Assembly: GCA_963843465.1 (NCBI GenBank)
Contig: CAWJKP010000005.1
Coordinates: 124,001-188,000, forward strand
Length of the DNA: 64,000 nt
Direction of reading: 5' to 3'
DNA from: CAWJKP01 sp963843465
Lineage (GTDB): Bacteria > Planctomycetota > Planctomycetia > Pirellulales > Thermoguttaceae
The notes below the pieces were generated by a model. That model made no database searches. It saw only the letters and a list, made by a program, of their open reading frames with translations, and was not told the origin of the DNA. A program made the position numbers and the translations under genes. Positions 8,084 through 19,462 of the stretch are shown in pieces (position 1 is the stretch's first letter; each line of letters starts with the position of its first letter).

Positions 8084-9439
8084 ATGAACGCTCCCACCCC
8101 TCGTACCCAGCGGTCGGCTTCTCGTCGCGACTTTCTCAAACGGACCGGGGCCGCGGCGGCCGGCCTGGCATTGGCCAGCGAGCTGGCGCCGGGCCTCTAC
8201 GCCGCCGAGAACAACACCATCAAGGTCGCCCTGGTGGGCTGCGGCGGACGCGGCACGGGAGCGGCTTCCCAGGCCCTGCGGACGATGGGGCCCACGAAGC
8301 TCTGGGCCATGGCCAACGTCTTCCCGGACCGCCTCGAAGCCAGCCTGCGGAACCTTTCCAACGACGCGCAAATCGCCAAGAACATCGACGTGCCGCCGGA
8401 GCGGCGCTTCGTCGGCTTCGATGGCTATCGCAAGGCCGTCGATTCGCTGGAAGGTAACGACGTGGCGATCTTCGCCACGCCTCCCGGCTTCCGCCCGCTG
8501 CACGTGGAATACGCCGTGGCCCAGGGCCGCAACGTCTTCATGGAGAAGTCCTTCGCCGTCGACGGCCCGGGAGTCCGCCGCATGCTCAAGGCGGGCCAGG
8601 AGGCCGCGAAGAAAAACCTCAAGATCGCCGGCGGCCTGATGGAGCGCCACTACCAGCCGCTGGAAGAGTGCGTCGAGCAAATCCACCAGGGCCTGATCGG
8701 CAAGGTCATTACCCTCTGGGCCTACCGCGAGCACGGCCCCGTGGGCTTCGGGCCGAAGTCGCCCAGGGAAACCGAGATGGGCCACCAGATCCACAACTAT
8801 TCCAACTACACCTGGCTCAACGGCAGCTTCCTGCTGGACTGGCTGATCCACAATCTCAACGTCTGCTGCTGGGTCAAGGACGCCTGGCCGGTCTCGGCCC
8901 AAGGCCAGGGCGGGCGCCAGGTCCGCACCGAGCCCGACCAGTTGTTCGACCACTACGCCGTCGAGTACACCTTCGCCGACGGCACGCGGCTGTTTGCCCA
9001 AGGCCGCCACATCGCCAACACCTGGCCCTTCTGGAAAGGCGTGGTCCACGGCGCCAAGGGCTCGGCGGTCCTCGGCGAAGGCGAATCGCAGCCCCGCATC
9101 TACCAGGGCCACCGGCAGACGCCCGAGGCCCTGATCTGGCAGCACAAGGGGCCCGGCTGCAATCACTACCAGCGCGAGCACGACCTGTTGTTCGCGGCGA
9201 TCCGCGAGGACAAGCCCCACAACGAGACCGAGCACTGCGCCTATGCGGCCCTGGTCGGGATCCTCGGCCGCATGGCCGCCGAATCGGGCCAGGAGATCAC
9301 CTGGGAGCAGGCGCTGAACTCGAAGCGCGAGTTGGCGCCGGGCATCGAGAAGTTCACCATGGACTGCGATCCGCCCGTCAAGCCCGACGCGCAGGGGCGG
9401 TATCCGGTGGCCATGCCGGGTTTGACGAAGGTGCTCTGA
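8084..9439 (+). CDS. Gfo/Idh/MocA-family oxidoreductase with Tat signal
   Basis: A 451-residue NAD(P)-dependent oxidoreductase, probably acting on a sugar or sugar-acid derivative outside the cytoplasmic membrane. The N-terminus has the twin-arginine signal SRRDFLKRTGAAAAGLALA. The Rossmann motif VALVGCGGRGTG follows at about residue 47, and EKSFAVD contains the conserved Lys of the family's EKP-like motif. ATG at 8084 is chosen because it places the Tat motif at the N-terminus and has AAAGG upstream. Planctomycetes carry many such exported paralogues, usually assigned to polysaccharide breakdown. The exact substrate is unknown. Confidence 0.88.
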   Translation: MNAPTPRTQRSASRRDFLKRTGAAAAGLALASELAPGLYAAENNTIKVALVGCGGRGTGAASQALRTMGPTKLWAMANVFPDRLEASLRNLSNDAQIAKNIDVPPERRFVGFDGYRKAVDSLEGNDVAIFATPPGFRPLHVEYAVAQGRNVFMEKSFAVDGPGVRRMLKAGQEAAKKNLKIAGGLMERHYQPLEECVEQIHQGLIGKVITLWAYREHGPVGFGPKSPRETEMGHQIHNYSNYTWLNGSFLLDWLIHNLNVCCWVKDAWPVSAQGQGGRQVRTEPDQLFDHYAVEYTFADGTRLFAQGRHIANTWPFWKGVVHGAKGSAVLGEGESQPRIYQGHRQTPEALIWQHKGPGCNHYQREHDLLFAAIREDKPHNETEHCAYAALVGILGRMAAESGQEITWEQALNSKRELAPGIEKFTMDCDPPVKPDAQGRYPVAMPGLTKVL

Positions 9440-9513
9440 GCCGAACGAGGACGTTGAGACGGAATGGGTCTTGCAAACCTGGATCGCGCCATCCGGCTCG
9501 CCCGGGGAGGGAG

Positions 9514-10143
9514 ATGGTGTCTACCGAGAACCCCTACGCATCTCCGGGTTTTTTCAGTCCGCCGGAGACTGTTGAGGATCGACCGGCGTTTACGGCGCGA
9601 ATCGTAGCGACGATCAACTTCAACGCCGATTTTTTCGTTGAGTGCCAACGGCGATATCGGCGTCAGCATCGCGAGCGCCGCTTTCTCTTGGTATTGAGGG
9701 TCTTTGTCCTCATTATTACCATTCCCACTGTGCCTATTTTGTTGTGGAAGGGAGAAATCTTCCCCACGCTGCTTTGCGCCGTCACGCCACTTTTTCTTTT
9801 TTTCGTGCATCACGTCCAAGATTGGCTGGCTCGGCGGTCGTTTAAGACGAGCCCCTTCCATGACGACTTATTGACTGCCGAGTTCACGGAGTCCGGATAT
9901 CATGTGATGTCTTCCAAGCAGGATGTCAGGTTCCAATGGTGCGCCTTTACCAAGGTTGTTCATTTCCAAGATGGCTTTCTGCTGTTTCTGGGGCCGCGGG
10001 CCTTCATTTGGGTTCCGGTTTCTTCGATTGTTGACCCGACGCAGGTTCAAGAGCTAGAAAGACTGCTTGCCGCAAAGGTCGCAGAACATAAGGTCGTCGA
10101 ACAAGTCGCTCTACCGAGCGCGGCAGGGCCGCTGACCTCCTAG
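9514..10143 (+). CDS. YcxB-like membrane protein
   Basis: A 209-residue protein. The ATG at 9514 has a GGGGAGGGAG ribosome site. Two hydrophobic helices lie at about residues 63-82 and 87-105, then a C-terminal soluble domain (FTESGYHVMSSKQDVRFQWC, WVPVSSI) resembles the YcxB domain found in many small bacterial membrane proteins. Such proteins have no established role. Codon use is slightly less GC-rich than its neighbours. It lies 74 bases after the oxidoreductase. Confidence 0.6.
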   Translation: MVSTENPYASPGFFSPPETVEDRPAFTARIVATINFNADFFVECQRRYRRQHRERRFLLVLRVFVLIITIPTVPILLWKGEIFPTLLCAVTPLFLFFVHHVQDWLARRSFKTSPFHDDLLTAEFTESGYHVMSSKQDVRFQWCAFTKVVHFQDGFLLFLGPRAFIWVPVSSIVDPTQVQELERLLAAKVAEHKVVEQVALPSAAGPLTS

Positions 10144-10146
10144 TCT

Positions 10147-10475
10147 CAGCCCCGAAGGGGCGCGACTGGATAGCCCAGGGCGCAGCCCTGGGGGGCGAAG
10201 ACCCTAAGGCCCCCGTAGCCCTGAAGGGGCGTAACAGCCGCGCAATGCGCCCGCACGGTAGCGCCGCGTTTGGGCTGCATCGATCATCTACCGCTCGCGG
10301 TTGAGTTTGGCGCATTTCGCACCGCGGTACACTAGCCCGAAGCGCTAGCGAGGGAAGCACTTCCGCCCTTCGCTAGCGCTTCGGGCTAGTGTCGGTCCCT
10401 GCCGCGAGCGGTATAGGACCATCGGGTCCCCAGAGCGTCGCCTGGCCTATCGAGTCACACCCCTTCGGGGCTGCG
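10147..10475. repeat. CAGCCCCGAAGGGGCG element with another element inserted
   Basis: The left half (from 10147, CAGCCCCGAAGGGGCG then ATAGCCCAGGGCGCAGCCC) and the right half (to about 10475, CTATCGAGTCACACCCCTTC) match the ends of the uninterrupted element at 61081-61281. Between them sits the element at 10289-10413. The region from 10144 to 10705 holds only repeats and no gene. Confidence 0.8.
10289..10413. repeat. About 125-bp element with ends TACCGCTCGCGG/CCGCGAGCGGTA
   Basis: Inverted ends enclose GTTGAGTTTGGCGCATTTCG and a long central hairpin with AGCCCGAAGCG(C/T)AGCGAGGG arms. A second copy at 19083-19204 shares the same inner order (GCATTTCGC, CCGCGGTACAC, the hairpin, TAGTGTCGGT). 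The copies have diverged at several bases, including the loop. Confidence 0.85.
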
Positions 10476-10515
10476 CCCACATAGGCGTGGCGTCAGAACA
10501 AGTTGACGACGTCTT

Positions 10516-10572
10516 TTGTGGTGCAGGCGTCCCGCCTGCCGTGGAAATGCAGGCGGGACGCCTGCACCACAA
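10516..10572. repeat. GTGGTGCAGGCGTCCCGCC hairpin
   Basis: Perfectly inverted 24-base arms (10516-10539 and 10549-10572) with a 9-base spacer. It is followed by a related GCGGCGACAAGTCGCCGC palindrome near 10674. Confidence 0.85.
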
Positions 10573-10705
10573 GTCCAGGCCATGCGAGCGACACGGTGGC
10601 AGGCAATGAGGTTGGCGTGACGCGACGGACAAATCGCAGAACGGGGACCGGGCGAGCTTATTGACGTTCCAAAGCGGCGACAAGTCGCCGCACTCCAAAG
10701 CCCCC

Positions 10706-12392
10706 CTACGCCACGACCTCCCGCCGCCGCTTCAGATAATCCCAGACCACGTACCGGTCCAGGTCCTTCCCCGCGGTGAAGAAAACTCGGCCGCGGGTCG
10801 ACTCGGCGAGGCGATAGGCGAACTGCACGTCCTCGCGGGACTGCGACCAACTGGGCAGGAGGAAGATGTTGATGGTGATCCCCTCGCGGCGGCAGAACTG
10901 CCCCTCACGCATCGTGGCCGCCTCGGTCCTGCGGTGCGGCGGGTAGAGCAGGTAGAGGAACTGCCCCTCGAAGTGGGCCGTGGGCAGGCCGTCGGTGATC
11001 AGGATCACCTGGCGGTTGGGCGTGTCCTGCGTGCCGAGGAACCGCCGCGAAAGCTGCAAGCCGTGCTGAATGTTGGTGAAGTGCGGCGGAACGTCCAGCT
11101 CGCTGATCCCCGGGTCGCTCATGTCGGCGCGGAGCTGCACCACCGGGTCGTAGACCGTCACCGGCTTGGGCAACAACGCGGCGATCTCGCCGGCATGACG
11201 CGGCTTGGCGAAACTGGCGATCTCGACGAATTGCAGGTAATCCCCGGGATACTCGCGGCGGATCAGCCCTTCCAAGGCCAGGCCCATCCGTTTCACGTCG
11301 ATGTACAACCCGCTGTAACGCATCGAGCCGCTCATGTCCAAAAGCACCACGGTGGCGCACTTGGGCGTGTTGCGGGTGCGATGGATCTCGATGTCTTCCT
11401 GGCCGATCCGCACGGGCAGGCCGGGGCCGTTGCGGATCAGGGCGTTTTGCAGCGTGCCGATGATGTCCAGGTTGGCCAGCGAGTCGCCGAACTCGTAGCT
11501 CTTGGTCCGCTGGAGCTCGACGGCCCCTTCACCGACCACCGGCCCCGGGTGGCGGCCGGTCCGCGAGGGATCCAACTGGCTGAAGATCCGCTCCAGGAGC
11601 CGACCCTGGAAGATGCGGTAGGCCCTGGGCGTGAGCTGGTAGCCCTGGGCGGTTTTTTCCAGTCCCTGCCGCTCGGCGAGCTGGCGGACGTACTCCTCGA
11701 TCTGCCGGGCCAGGTCGCGGAGCTGATCGACGTCGCCCGGCTCCGCGAACTCGGCCAGGGCCTCCAGGTCGATCACGCCGATCTGGGCCGTCTTGGCCGC
11801 CTCCTCAAGTTGCTTGAGCAGCCGATCGATGGTCTCCAGCTCCTCCTTGATCTCCAGCGCCTTGGGGATCGTCAGGCGCGTGCGGCCGGTGAACCCGTAC
11901 TTGGCCGCCAGCTCGTCGACCTGGTACTTGTCGCCCAGGCGGGCGACGAGCTCGACCAACTGCCGGGCGAACAGGCCGCGGTCGTCGCCGGCATGGTACC
12001 AGAGGCGTTCCAGTTCGTGGAGTTGTTCCTCGGCCAGCGCCCGCTGGTAGCGTTTCTCCAGGTTGCGGGGCGGGCGGATCTCGCGGCCTAAGTCGTGGAC
12101 GCGCTGGGCGGCCTCGGCCTGGACGCGGTCGGTCTCGTAGGTCGCCAGGATCTTCCGCTTCCGCTGGCGGAGCATGGCCATCAGCGATTCCAGGCTCGGG
12201 CCCAGGCCGGCGATCTGGCTGGGATCGAGGCGGACCGCGCGGGCCAGCTCTTCGTCGGTCAGCTCGCGGATGTCGCCGTAGGCCAGCAGGTGCTCGAAGG
12301 CCCCGGAGACGAGGTCGGGCGGGGGCTGCGTGGGGCTGGGGATGTTGCGGGGGTCGTATTTCTGGTAAGTGTGGATCACGCCGCCCAGCGGT

Positions 12393-12406
<14 letters not shown>
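10706..12406 (-). CDS. VWA-domain protein paired with a MoxR ATPase
   Basis: A 566-residue cytoplasmic protein. The first two thirds are helical and charged. The last about 200 residues form a von Willebrand A domain with the metal-site motif LLDMSGSMRYSG and the later ITDGLPT. The ATG at 12404-12406 has GGAAGGA upstream and overlaps the end of the MoxR gene by 14 bases, so the two are translationally coupled. MoxR-VWA pairs act as chaperone-like ATPases that assemble or activate metal-containing or membrane complexes. The client here is not indicated by neighbours. Confidence 0.88.
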
Positions 12407-13811
<1,405 letters not shown>

Positions 13812-14073
13812 AACGTCCTGCCGCTGTTCCTCGGTGGACCGGTGAGTGTCGTCTGTATTGTAGCGCCGAATCCCGCGGGGCCAAGATTACCGGAGCAGCC
13901 TTCCGGGCCCGCAGCACCATTACGGGGGATGTGCTCTGGCAAATGCAATGTTGGCCCGGCGTCGGAACACGCCTCAGAGCGCTTACACGGAACGACCGGA
14001 ATAGTATACTTGGAATAGTAGGTCGTTGGGAGCGAAGCCACTCCCGATAACACAGAACCTCGGGGAGCCAGCC

Positions 14074-14310
14074 ATGACCCGGATCACTCTCGATGCAGAC
14101 TTGCGGAGCAAGCTCTTGGACCTCACCCAGCCGCTGGAGCTGTGTGACGAATCGGGCCGGGTGCTGGCCAGGGTCCTGCCTGCGATCGACCCTTCCTTGT
14201 ACGAAGGACTGGAACCGCAGATCAGCGAGGAGGAATTGCAACGTCGCTGGCAGAGCAAGGGCAAGACATACACGACGGCCGAAGTGCTGGCCTATCTGGA
14301 GAAGCTGTGA
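14074..14310 (+). CDS. Putative antitoxin of a type II toxin-antitoxin pair
   Basis: A 78-residue acidic protein whose stop overlaps the next start (TGATG). The sequence begins MTRITLDADLRSKLLDLTQP and contains LCDESGRVLARVLP, a pattern seen in planctomycete and cyanobacterial antitoxin-like proteins upstream of RelE/ParE toxins. The identification rests mainly on size and coupling to the downstream toxin-like gene. Confidence 0.65.
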   Translation: MTRITLDADLRSKLLDLTQPLELCDESGRVLARVLPAIDPSLYEGLEPQISEEELQRRWQSKGKTYTTAEVLAYLEKL

Positions 14311-14579
14311 TGTTTCGTGTCCAGTGGCTGCCGGAAGCTGTGGAGGAACTGGCACGTATCTGGACCGCAGCCGATTCGACATTGCGTCAGGCAGTCACTG
14401 CTGCCACGCAGGCCTTGGATCAGGAGTTGGGGATGAACCCCTACCGGCAGAGTGAATCCCGCGAGGATGAGTGGCGGGTGCTGTTCCTCTACCCGCTCGC
14501 AGCCCGCATCAAGGTCGATTTGCAGCAACGCATTGTCTGGGTCCTTCACGTCTGGCGGTTCCGGCGACGTGGCAAGTAG
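14310..14579 (+). CDS. RelE/ParE-family toxin-like protein
   Basis: An 89-residue basic protein. It starts MFRVQWLPEAVEELARIW and contains NPYRQSESREDEWRVLF and the terminal strand IVWVLHVWRFRRR, which is the ordering of strands and the basic C-terminus of RelE/ParE folds. The start ATG overlaps the antitoxin stop. Predicted to cleave mRNA or poison gyrase when free. Target unknown. Confidence 0.75.
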   Translation: MFRVQWLPEAVEELARIWTAADSTLRQAVTAATQALDQELGMNPYRQSESREDEWRVLFLYPLAARIKVDLQQRIVWVLHVWRFRRRGK

Positions 14580-14788
14580 CCGGCTCCGGCGCGTGCGCCG
14601 CCAGCCAATCCCCCAAGTGCCAGAGAATCTTTCCTCGCACGATTGTCGCATTCACTCCGAAGAGGTATGATGGCGCTTGTTGTCCGGGAGCGGTCGCAAC
14701 GGTCTGGACCGCGAGTGCCCTCTAGGGCGTGTCGCCTGCGGCGGGCGATGCGATTCGCAGCCGGTAGCACCATTACAGGGGATCCGCC

Positions 14789-16939
14789 GTGGCGATTTCA
14801 TGGTTAGTCCGGCATGAGGACAAGTCTTACGGCCCTTTCTCGCTGGAACAGCTCCAGGCGCTGGTCGCCGACGGTCGCCTGATCCCAGGCTCGCCGGTGA
14901 GCCTCGACGGGAAGATCTGGACGTTGGCCGGCAAAGTGAAGGGGTTGGTCTTCCCCGTCCTTGCGCCGACACCCGGGCGGCCGATACCCGTCTCGCTGAT
15001 CCAGGCGGCGGCTCCGATTCCGCTGGCGACACGACCGCTTCCTGTGGCCGCACAACCGGTTCCTATGGCCGCACAAGCGGCGTGGCCGCCAGGGCTAACC
15101 GGCGCCCGTGCCGACGTTCCGTTAGCCCCGGCGGCCACGCCCGTCCAGGCCGCGGCGGTTGCCGGCCCGGCGGAGCCGGCGATGGACTTTCTCGCATCGA
15201 CGTCCTCGCGGCCCGCGAAGCTGCCGTTGCGGCTGGCCAAGAAGGATAATGACTCGGGGTTGGTGGTGATCCTGGGCGCGGCGGCCGTCTTTTTGGGACT
15301 GGCGTTGGTTGGGGCGTACTACGTCTTCATGTCGCCGTCGAAGGAGGTCGCGCAGAGCCCGAGCGAGAGCGGCGGGGAGCGGTTGTCGCAGGAGCCGGCC
15401 GGGGAAATCCGCGAGAAAGCGCCGATCGAGAAGCCGGCCGCGGCCAAGACCCAGACGACGGCGGTCGCCTCCGGGGAAGGCGCCTCGCACAGCGGCGTGC
15501 AGATCACCTACGCGGACGACAGTTCCGAGCGGTCGGGCAAGGGCCGGGAGCCGAGAACCCAGGAGCCGTTGCCGGAGATGAGACCCGTGGTGACCGACAT
15601 GGCGTCGGTCGACGCGGCGCTCAGCGCGGAGCAAGCGGCGGCGAACCAGGCGGCCGTGGCGGCCAATGCCGCCGCCCACCGGGTGGCTGCTCCGCCTGGC
15701 CGTGGCTGGACATCTTCCTACCAGGGAGTGACCAACGAAAGTGAAGACGCGGTCGACAAGGCCCTGAAATGGCTGGCCGAGCACCAGTTTCCCGACGGGG
15801 GCTGGAGCTACGATCATCGCCTGGGCCCCTGCAAGGGGAGATGTTCCGACCCCGGTACGATGGTCGAGGCGCGCATCGGGGCCACCGCCATGGCCTGCCT
15901 GTGTTTTATCAGTCACGGCAACACGCACAGGGGCGGCCGCTACCAGGCACAGGTGATTGCCGGGCTGAAATTCCTCATCAGCCACATGGCCCCCAACGGC
16001 TCGATGTATGAGAAGGGCGGGCGGATGTATTCTCACGCCCTGGCCACGCTGGCGCTATGCGAGGACCTCCGCATTCGCAAGGACAAGGAATTCGTCAAAA
16101 TGACCAGCGAGGGCCTCGGGGCCCTGCCCGGCCCTCCTGCTGGACAGGCCGACGGCGGCGCGCCCGGCGAAGCGGAGGCGAAGCCGATTCCGGGCTTTAA
16201 GCCGGCCTCGATGCACTACAGTTTCCGCGACAAGCAGGCGATGAAGGAGCAGAATCGCGAGGGGCAAGCGATGGAGGGCATCATCTCCGCGGCCGCGCTG
16301 CGGGCCGTCCAATTCATCCTCTACGCCCAGGACCCCGCCAACGGCGGCTGGCGGTACGAGCCCGCCAAGCCCGACAGCGACATCTCGGTGACCGGCTGGC
16401 AGGTGATGGCCCTCTACAGCGCCAACAAGGCCCAGGTCTACGTCCAGCCCAACTGGTTCGACGCGCTGAACAAATATCTCGACAAGCTGCAGACCGACAA
16501 TTACGGGTCGCAGTACGGCTACCACCTCACGGAAGGCAAGGACGCCACGCCCACACGCTCGGCGATCGGCCTGCTCTGCCGCCTCTATACCAAATGGAAC
16601 GGCGCCGAGCAGGGCTTCGTCCAGGGAACGCAATCCCTGGCCCGGACCGGCGTCAACCAGCAGGACCTCTACCAGGATTACTACGTCACGCTGCTGTTGC
16701 ACCACGTCGGCGGCCAGCTCTGGGACGGTTGGAACGAGCAGATGCGGGGTTACCTGATCCGCACCCAGGCCACCGCCGGCCATGAGACCGGAAGCTGGAG
16801 CTTCCACGGCGGCCTGGGCAGCGGTCCCGGCGGCCGTCATTACAACACCTGCCTGGCCACTCTGATCCTTGAAGTCTACTACCGCAGCAAGCCCATCCTG
16901 GCGCCCACCTCGGAGGGCAAGGGATTCATCCAGCCGTAA
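14789..16939 (+). CDS. GYF-domain membrane protein with prenyltransferase-like repeats
   Basis: A 716-residue protein starting GTG. Residues 4-52 form a GYF_2 domain (SWLVRHEDKSYGPFSLEQLQ). A proline/alanine-rich linker, a membrane helix at about 155-175 (VILGAAAVFLGLALVGAYYV) and a long outer part follow. The outer part contains terpenoid-cyclase-like helical repeats, with KWLAEHQFPDGGWSYDH, DPANGGWRYEP and ETGSWSFHGG as clear repeat motifs. Planctomycetes carry many such exported proteins of unknown function. Residues 97-118 are encoded by a palindromic element inserted in frame (15079-15141). Confidence 0.75.
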   Translation: MAISWLVRHEDKSYGPFSLEQLQALVADGRLIPGSPVSLDGKIWTLAGKVKGLVFPVLAPTPGRPIPVSLIQAAAPIPLATRPLPVAAQPVPMAAQAAWPPGLTGARADVPLAPAATPVQAAAVAGPAEPAMDFLASTSSRPAKLPLRLAKKDNDSGLVVILGAAAVFLGLALVGAYYVFMSPSKEVAQSPSESGGERLSQEPAGEIREKAPIEKPAAAKTQTTAVASGEGASHSGVQITYADDSSERSGKGREPRTQEPLPEMRPVVTDMASVDAALSAEQAAANQAAVAANAAAHRVAAPPGRGWTSSYQGVTNESEDAVDKALKWLAEHQFPDGGWSYDHRLGPCKGRCSDPGTMVEARIGATAMACLCFISHGNTHRGGRYQAQVIAGLKFLISHMAPNGSMYEKGGRMYSHALATLALCEDLRIRKDKEFVKMTSEGLGALPGPPAGQADGGAPGEAEAKPIPGFKPASMHYSFRDKQAMKEQNREGQAMEGIISAAALRAVQFILYAQDPANGGWRYEPAKPDSDISVTGWQVMALYSANKAQVYVQPNWFDALNKYLDKLQTDNYGSQYGYHLTEGKDATPTRSAIGLLCRLYTKWNGAEQGFVQGTQSLARTGVNQQDLYQDYYVTLLLHHVGGQLWDGWNEQMRGYLIRTQATAGHETGSWSFHGGLGSGPGGRHYNTCLATLILEVYYRSKPILAPTSEGKGFIQP
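15079..15141. repeat. In-frame GTTAGCCCCGGCGGCCACGC palindrome inside a gene
   Basis: Two 21-base arms (15079-15099 and 15121-15141) are inverted copies with one mismatch. The 63 bases equal 21 codons and lie in the alanine/proline linker of the GYF protein. Single arms of the same family occur at 48707, 58381 and 63358. Confidence 0.85.
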
Positions 16940-16969
16940 GCGCGGAAGTGCGCCCGGGAGACCGCCGTT

Positions 16970-19084
16970 TTGTCTGAGCCACCGGCAACCCCTACCTCTG
17001 CCATCGCCGAGCTTCTCGGCGGGCTCAATCCTCAACAGCGCAACGCGGTCCAGCAAGGACGGGGGCCGCTGCTGATCGTGGCCGGCGCCGGGACCGGCAA
17101 GACGGCGACCTTGGTTTACCGGGTTGCCTCGCTGGTGGCCGGGGGGGTCGATCCGGCGAAGGTCCTGTTGCTCACCTTCACCCGCCGCGCGGCCGCCGAG
17201 ATGATTCGCCGCGTGGACGGTCTCTTGGCTCAACTCTCTCGGGCCAACTTTTTCCCTCGGCACGGCCACCGCATCTGGGGCGGCACCTTCCACGCCGTCG
17301 CCGCCCGGCTGCTGCGCAAGTATGGCAAGGCCATCGGCCTGGACGCGCAGTTCACGATCCACGACCGGTCCGATTCCGAAGACCTTCTGAACGTGGTCCG
17401 CACCGAGTTGGGCCTGGCCCGCAACGATCGCCGCTTTCCCAAGAAGGGAACCTGCATGGCGATCTACAGCCGCTGCGTCAACTCGCGGGAGAAGCTCCCG
17501 GAGGTCCTCGCCGGCCACTTTCCCTGGTGCCGCGAGTGGGGCGAGGAGCTGGCCCGCCTTTTCGACGCCTATACCGACCGTAAGGAACGCTCCTCGACCT
17601 TGGACTACGACGACCTGTTGCTCTACTGGCACGCCCTGCTGGCCGATCCTCTGGCCGGCGAGGCGATCCGCGGGCTGTTCGAGCGTGTGCTGGTCGACGA
17701 GTACCAGGACACCAACGCGCTGCAGGCCGAGATCCTCTACCGGCTCTGTCCGGCCGGAGAGGGATTGACGATCGTCGGCGACGACGCCCAGTCGATCTAC
17801 GCCTTCCGCGCCGCCACGGTCCGCAACATCCTCGACTTTCCCCGGCACTATCCGCAGTCCACCATCCTGCCCCTGGAGCAGAACTACCGCAGCACGCAGC
17901 CGATCCTCGACGCCACCAACGCCGTGATCGCCCTGTCGCCGCAGCGCTATGCCAAGAACCTCTGGTCGACCCGCACCGAAGGCCAGCGGCCGGCCCTGGT
18001 GAGCTGCGAGAGCGAGGACGAGCAGACGGAGTTCGTCATCCGGCGGATACTCGAACATCGCGAGGCGGGGATCGATTTGCGGCGTCAGGCGGTGTTGTTT
18101 CGCGCGTCGCACCACAGCATCCTCCTGGAAGCGGAGCTGGCGCGGCGTAACATCCCCTACCACAAGTATGGCGGGCTGAAGTTCGTGGAGACGGCCCACG
18201 TTAAGGACTTGATGGCCTTTCTCCGCCTGGCCGAGAATCCCCGCGACGTGGTCTCCGGCCTGCGGCTGGTGGCCCTGCTGCCGGGGATCGGCCCCAAGAA
18301 GGCCCAGCAGCTCATGGAGATGCTCGCCCGCGGCGACGGGCTCGCTCACGGCGAACCCCTCGCCGGCAGCGACGGCTTCGCGGCCTGGAATGCCTGGAAG
18401 CCGCCGGCCGCGGCCCAGCGGCTCTGGCCGGAGCTGGTGCAGCTCTTGATCCGGCTGGCCCGCTCGAAACAGGAGCTGAGCGTGCAGGTCCACGAGGTCC
18501 GCGTGTTCTACACGCCGCTTTTGGAGCAGCTCTACGACAATCCGCGCCCGCGTGCCCGGGACCTGGAGCAGTTGGAGCAGCTTGCCTCGCGGTTCGGCGA
18601 CCGGCAGAGCATGTTGTCGGAGATCACGCTCGATCCGCCTTCCTCGACCCAGGACCTGGCCGGTCCGCCGACCCTTGACGACGACTACCTGGTGCTGAGC
18701 ACGATCCACTCGGCCAAGGGCCTGGAGTGGGACGCCGTCTACGTGATCCACGCCGCCGACGGCAACATCCCCTCGGACATGGCCACCGGCTCGCCGGAGG
18801 AGATCGAGGAAGAGCGGCGGCTGTTCTACGTGGCCCTGACCCGGGCGAAGAGCTGGTTATACGTCTGTTTTCCGCTCCGCTATTACCGTTACGCGGGCAG
18901 CTTCAGCGACGCCCACGGCTACGCCCAGCTCACGCGGTTTCTCGCCGAGGGCCCTTGCCAATTTTTCCACCGCTCGGTGGCCAACTCCAGCGGCGACATG
19001 GTCGACGCCGGCCCTGCGGTCGAGATCGAAGCCCGGACCACCAGCGTGGCAATCCGGCGGAAGACCAAAGACCTCTGGTCGTGA
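16970..19084 (+). CDS. UvrD/Rep-type ATP-dependent DNA helicase
   Basis: A 704-residue superfamily 1A helicase with 3'-5' polarity expected. Motif I is VAGAGTGKTATL at about residue 38, motif II is VDEYQDTN, motif III is GDDAQSIYAFR, motif IV is LEQNYRSTQPILD, motif V is STIHSAKGLEWDAVYV and motif VI is EERRLFYVALTRAKSW. It begins TTG about 30 bases after the preceding gene. Its length is typical for PcrA/UvrD, although the C-terminal UvrD tail is short. A palindromic element (19083-19204) starts at its stop codon. Confidence 0.92.
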   Translation: MSEPPATPTSAIAELLGGLNPQQRNAVQQGRGPLLIVAGAGTGKTATLVYRVASLVAGGVDPAKVLLLTFTRRAAAEMIRRVDGLLAQLSRANFFPRHGHRIWGGTFHAVAARLLRKYGKAIGLDAQFTIHDRSDSEDLLNVVRTELGLARNDRRFPKKGTCMAIYSRCVNSREKLPEVLAGHFPWCREWGEELARLFDAYTDRKERSSTLDYDDLLLYWHALLADPLAGEAIRGLFERVLVDEYQDTNALQAEILYRLCPAGEGLTIVGDDAQSIYAFRAATVRNILDFPRHYPQSTILPLEQNYRSTQPILDATNAVIALSPQRYAKNLWSTRTEGQRPALVSCESEDEQTEFVIRRILEHREAGIDLRRQAVLFRASHHSILLEAELARRNIPYHKYGGLKFVETAHVKDLMAFLRLAENPRDVVSGLRLVALLPGIGPKKAQQLMEMLARGDGLAHGEPLAGSDGFAAWNAWKPPAAAQRLWPELVQLLIRLARSKQELSVQVHEVRVFYTPLLEQLYDNPRPRARDLEQLEQLASRFGDRQSMLSEITLDPPSSTQDLAGPPTLDDDYLVLSTIHSAKGLEWDAVYVIHAADGNIPSDMATGSPEEIEEERRLFYVALTRAKSWLYVCFPLRYYRYAGSFSDAHGYAQLTRFLAEGPCQFFHRSVANSSGDMVDAGPAVEIEARTTSVAIRRKTKDLWS

Positions 19085-19204
19085 GACGGTTGAGTTTAAC
19101 GCATTTCGCGCCGCGGTACACGAGCCCGAAGCGCCAGCGAGGGAAGCGATTTCGTCGCTGGCTGGCGCTTCGGGCTAGTGTCGGTTGCCGGCGCGAGCGG
19201 TCTC
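19083..19204. repeat. Second copy of the 10289-type element, at a stop codon
   Basis: Inner order matches the copy at 10289-10413: GAGTTTAACGCATTTCGC, CCGCGGTACAC, the AGCCCGAAGCG hairpin, then TAGTGTCGGT. The left end overlaps the helicase TGA (19082-19084). The right end is CGCGAGCGGTCTC. Confidence 0.85.
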
Positions 19205-19462
19205 TACAATACCACCAGTATAGGTGGCTGATTTTGGCTCGAATAGCTATGGTCAGAAACTTGTTTCCCGCGGCTTTCCCGAGCTGGCTTGCTTGACACC
19301 CATCAGAAGGGGCGCTATAACCTTCCAACAGAATTGTTGCCAACAGACCTGTTGTCACATTGACGAGAGGAAGCGTAATGCCTGGGCAAGCCTCGGTTGT
19401 CCAAGGCCCATAGGCTGGGGTAAACTGGACGCTTGCAAGACAAGCCTACGGGAGCTGCTGGC

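Noticed and set aside
10661..12091. Plus-strand frame of 476 codons
   Set aside because: Antisense of the VWA gene, with no ribosome site or recognisable motifs; GC-rich DNA produces such frames.
16055..18751. Very long minus-strand frame over the helicase
   Set aside because: Shadow of the UvrD gene; no motif, and the plus-strand product carries all helicase motifs.
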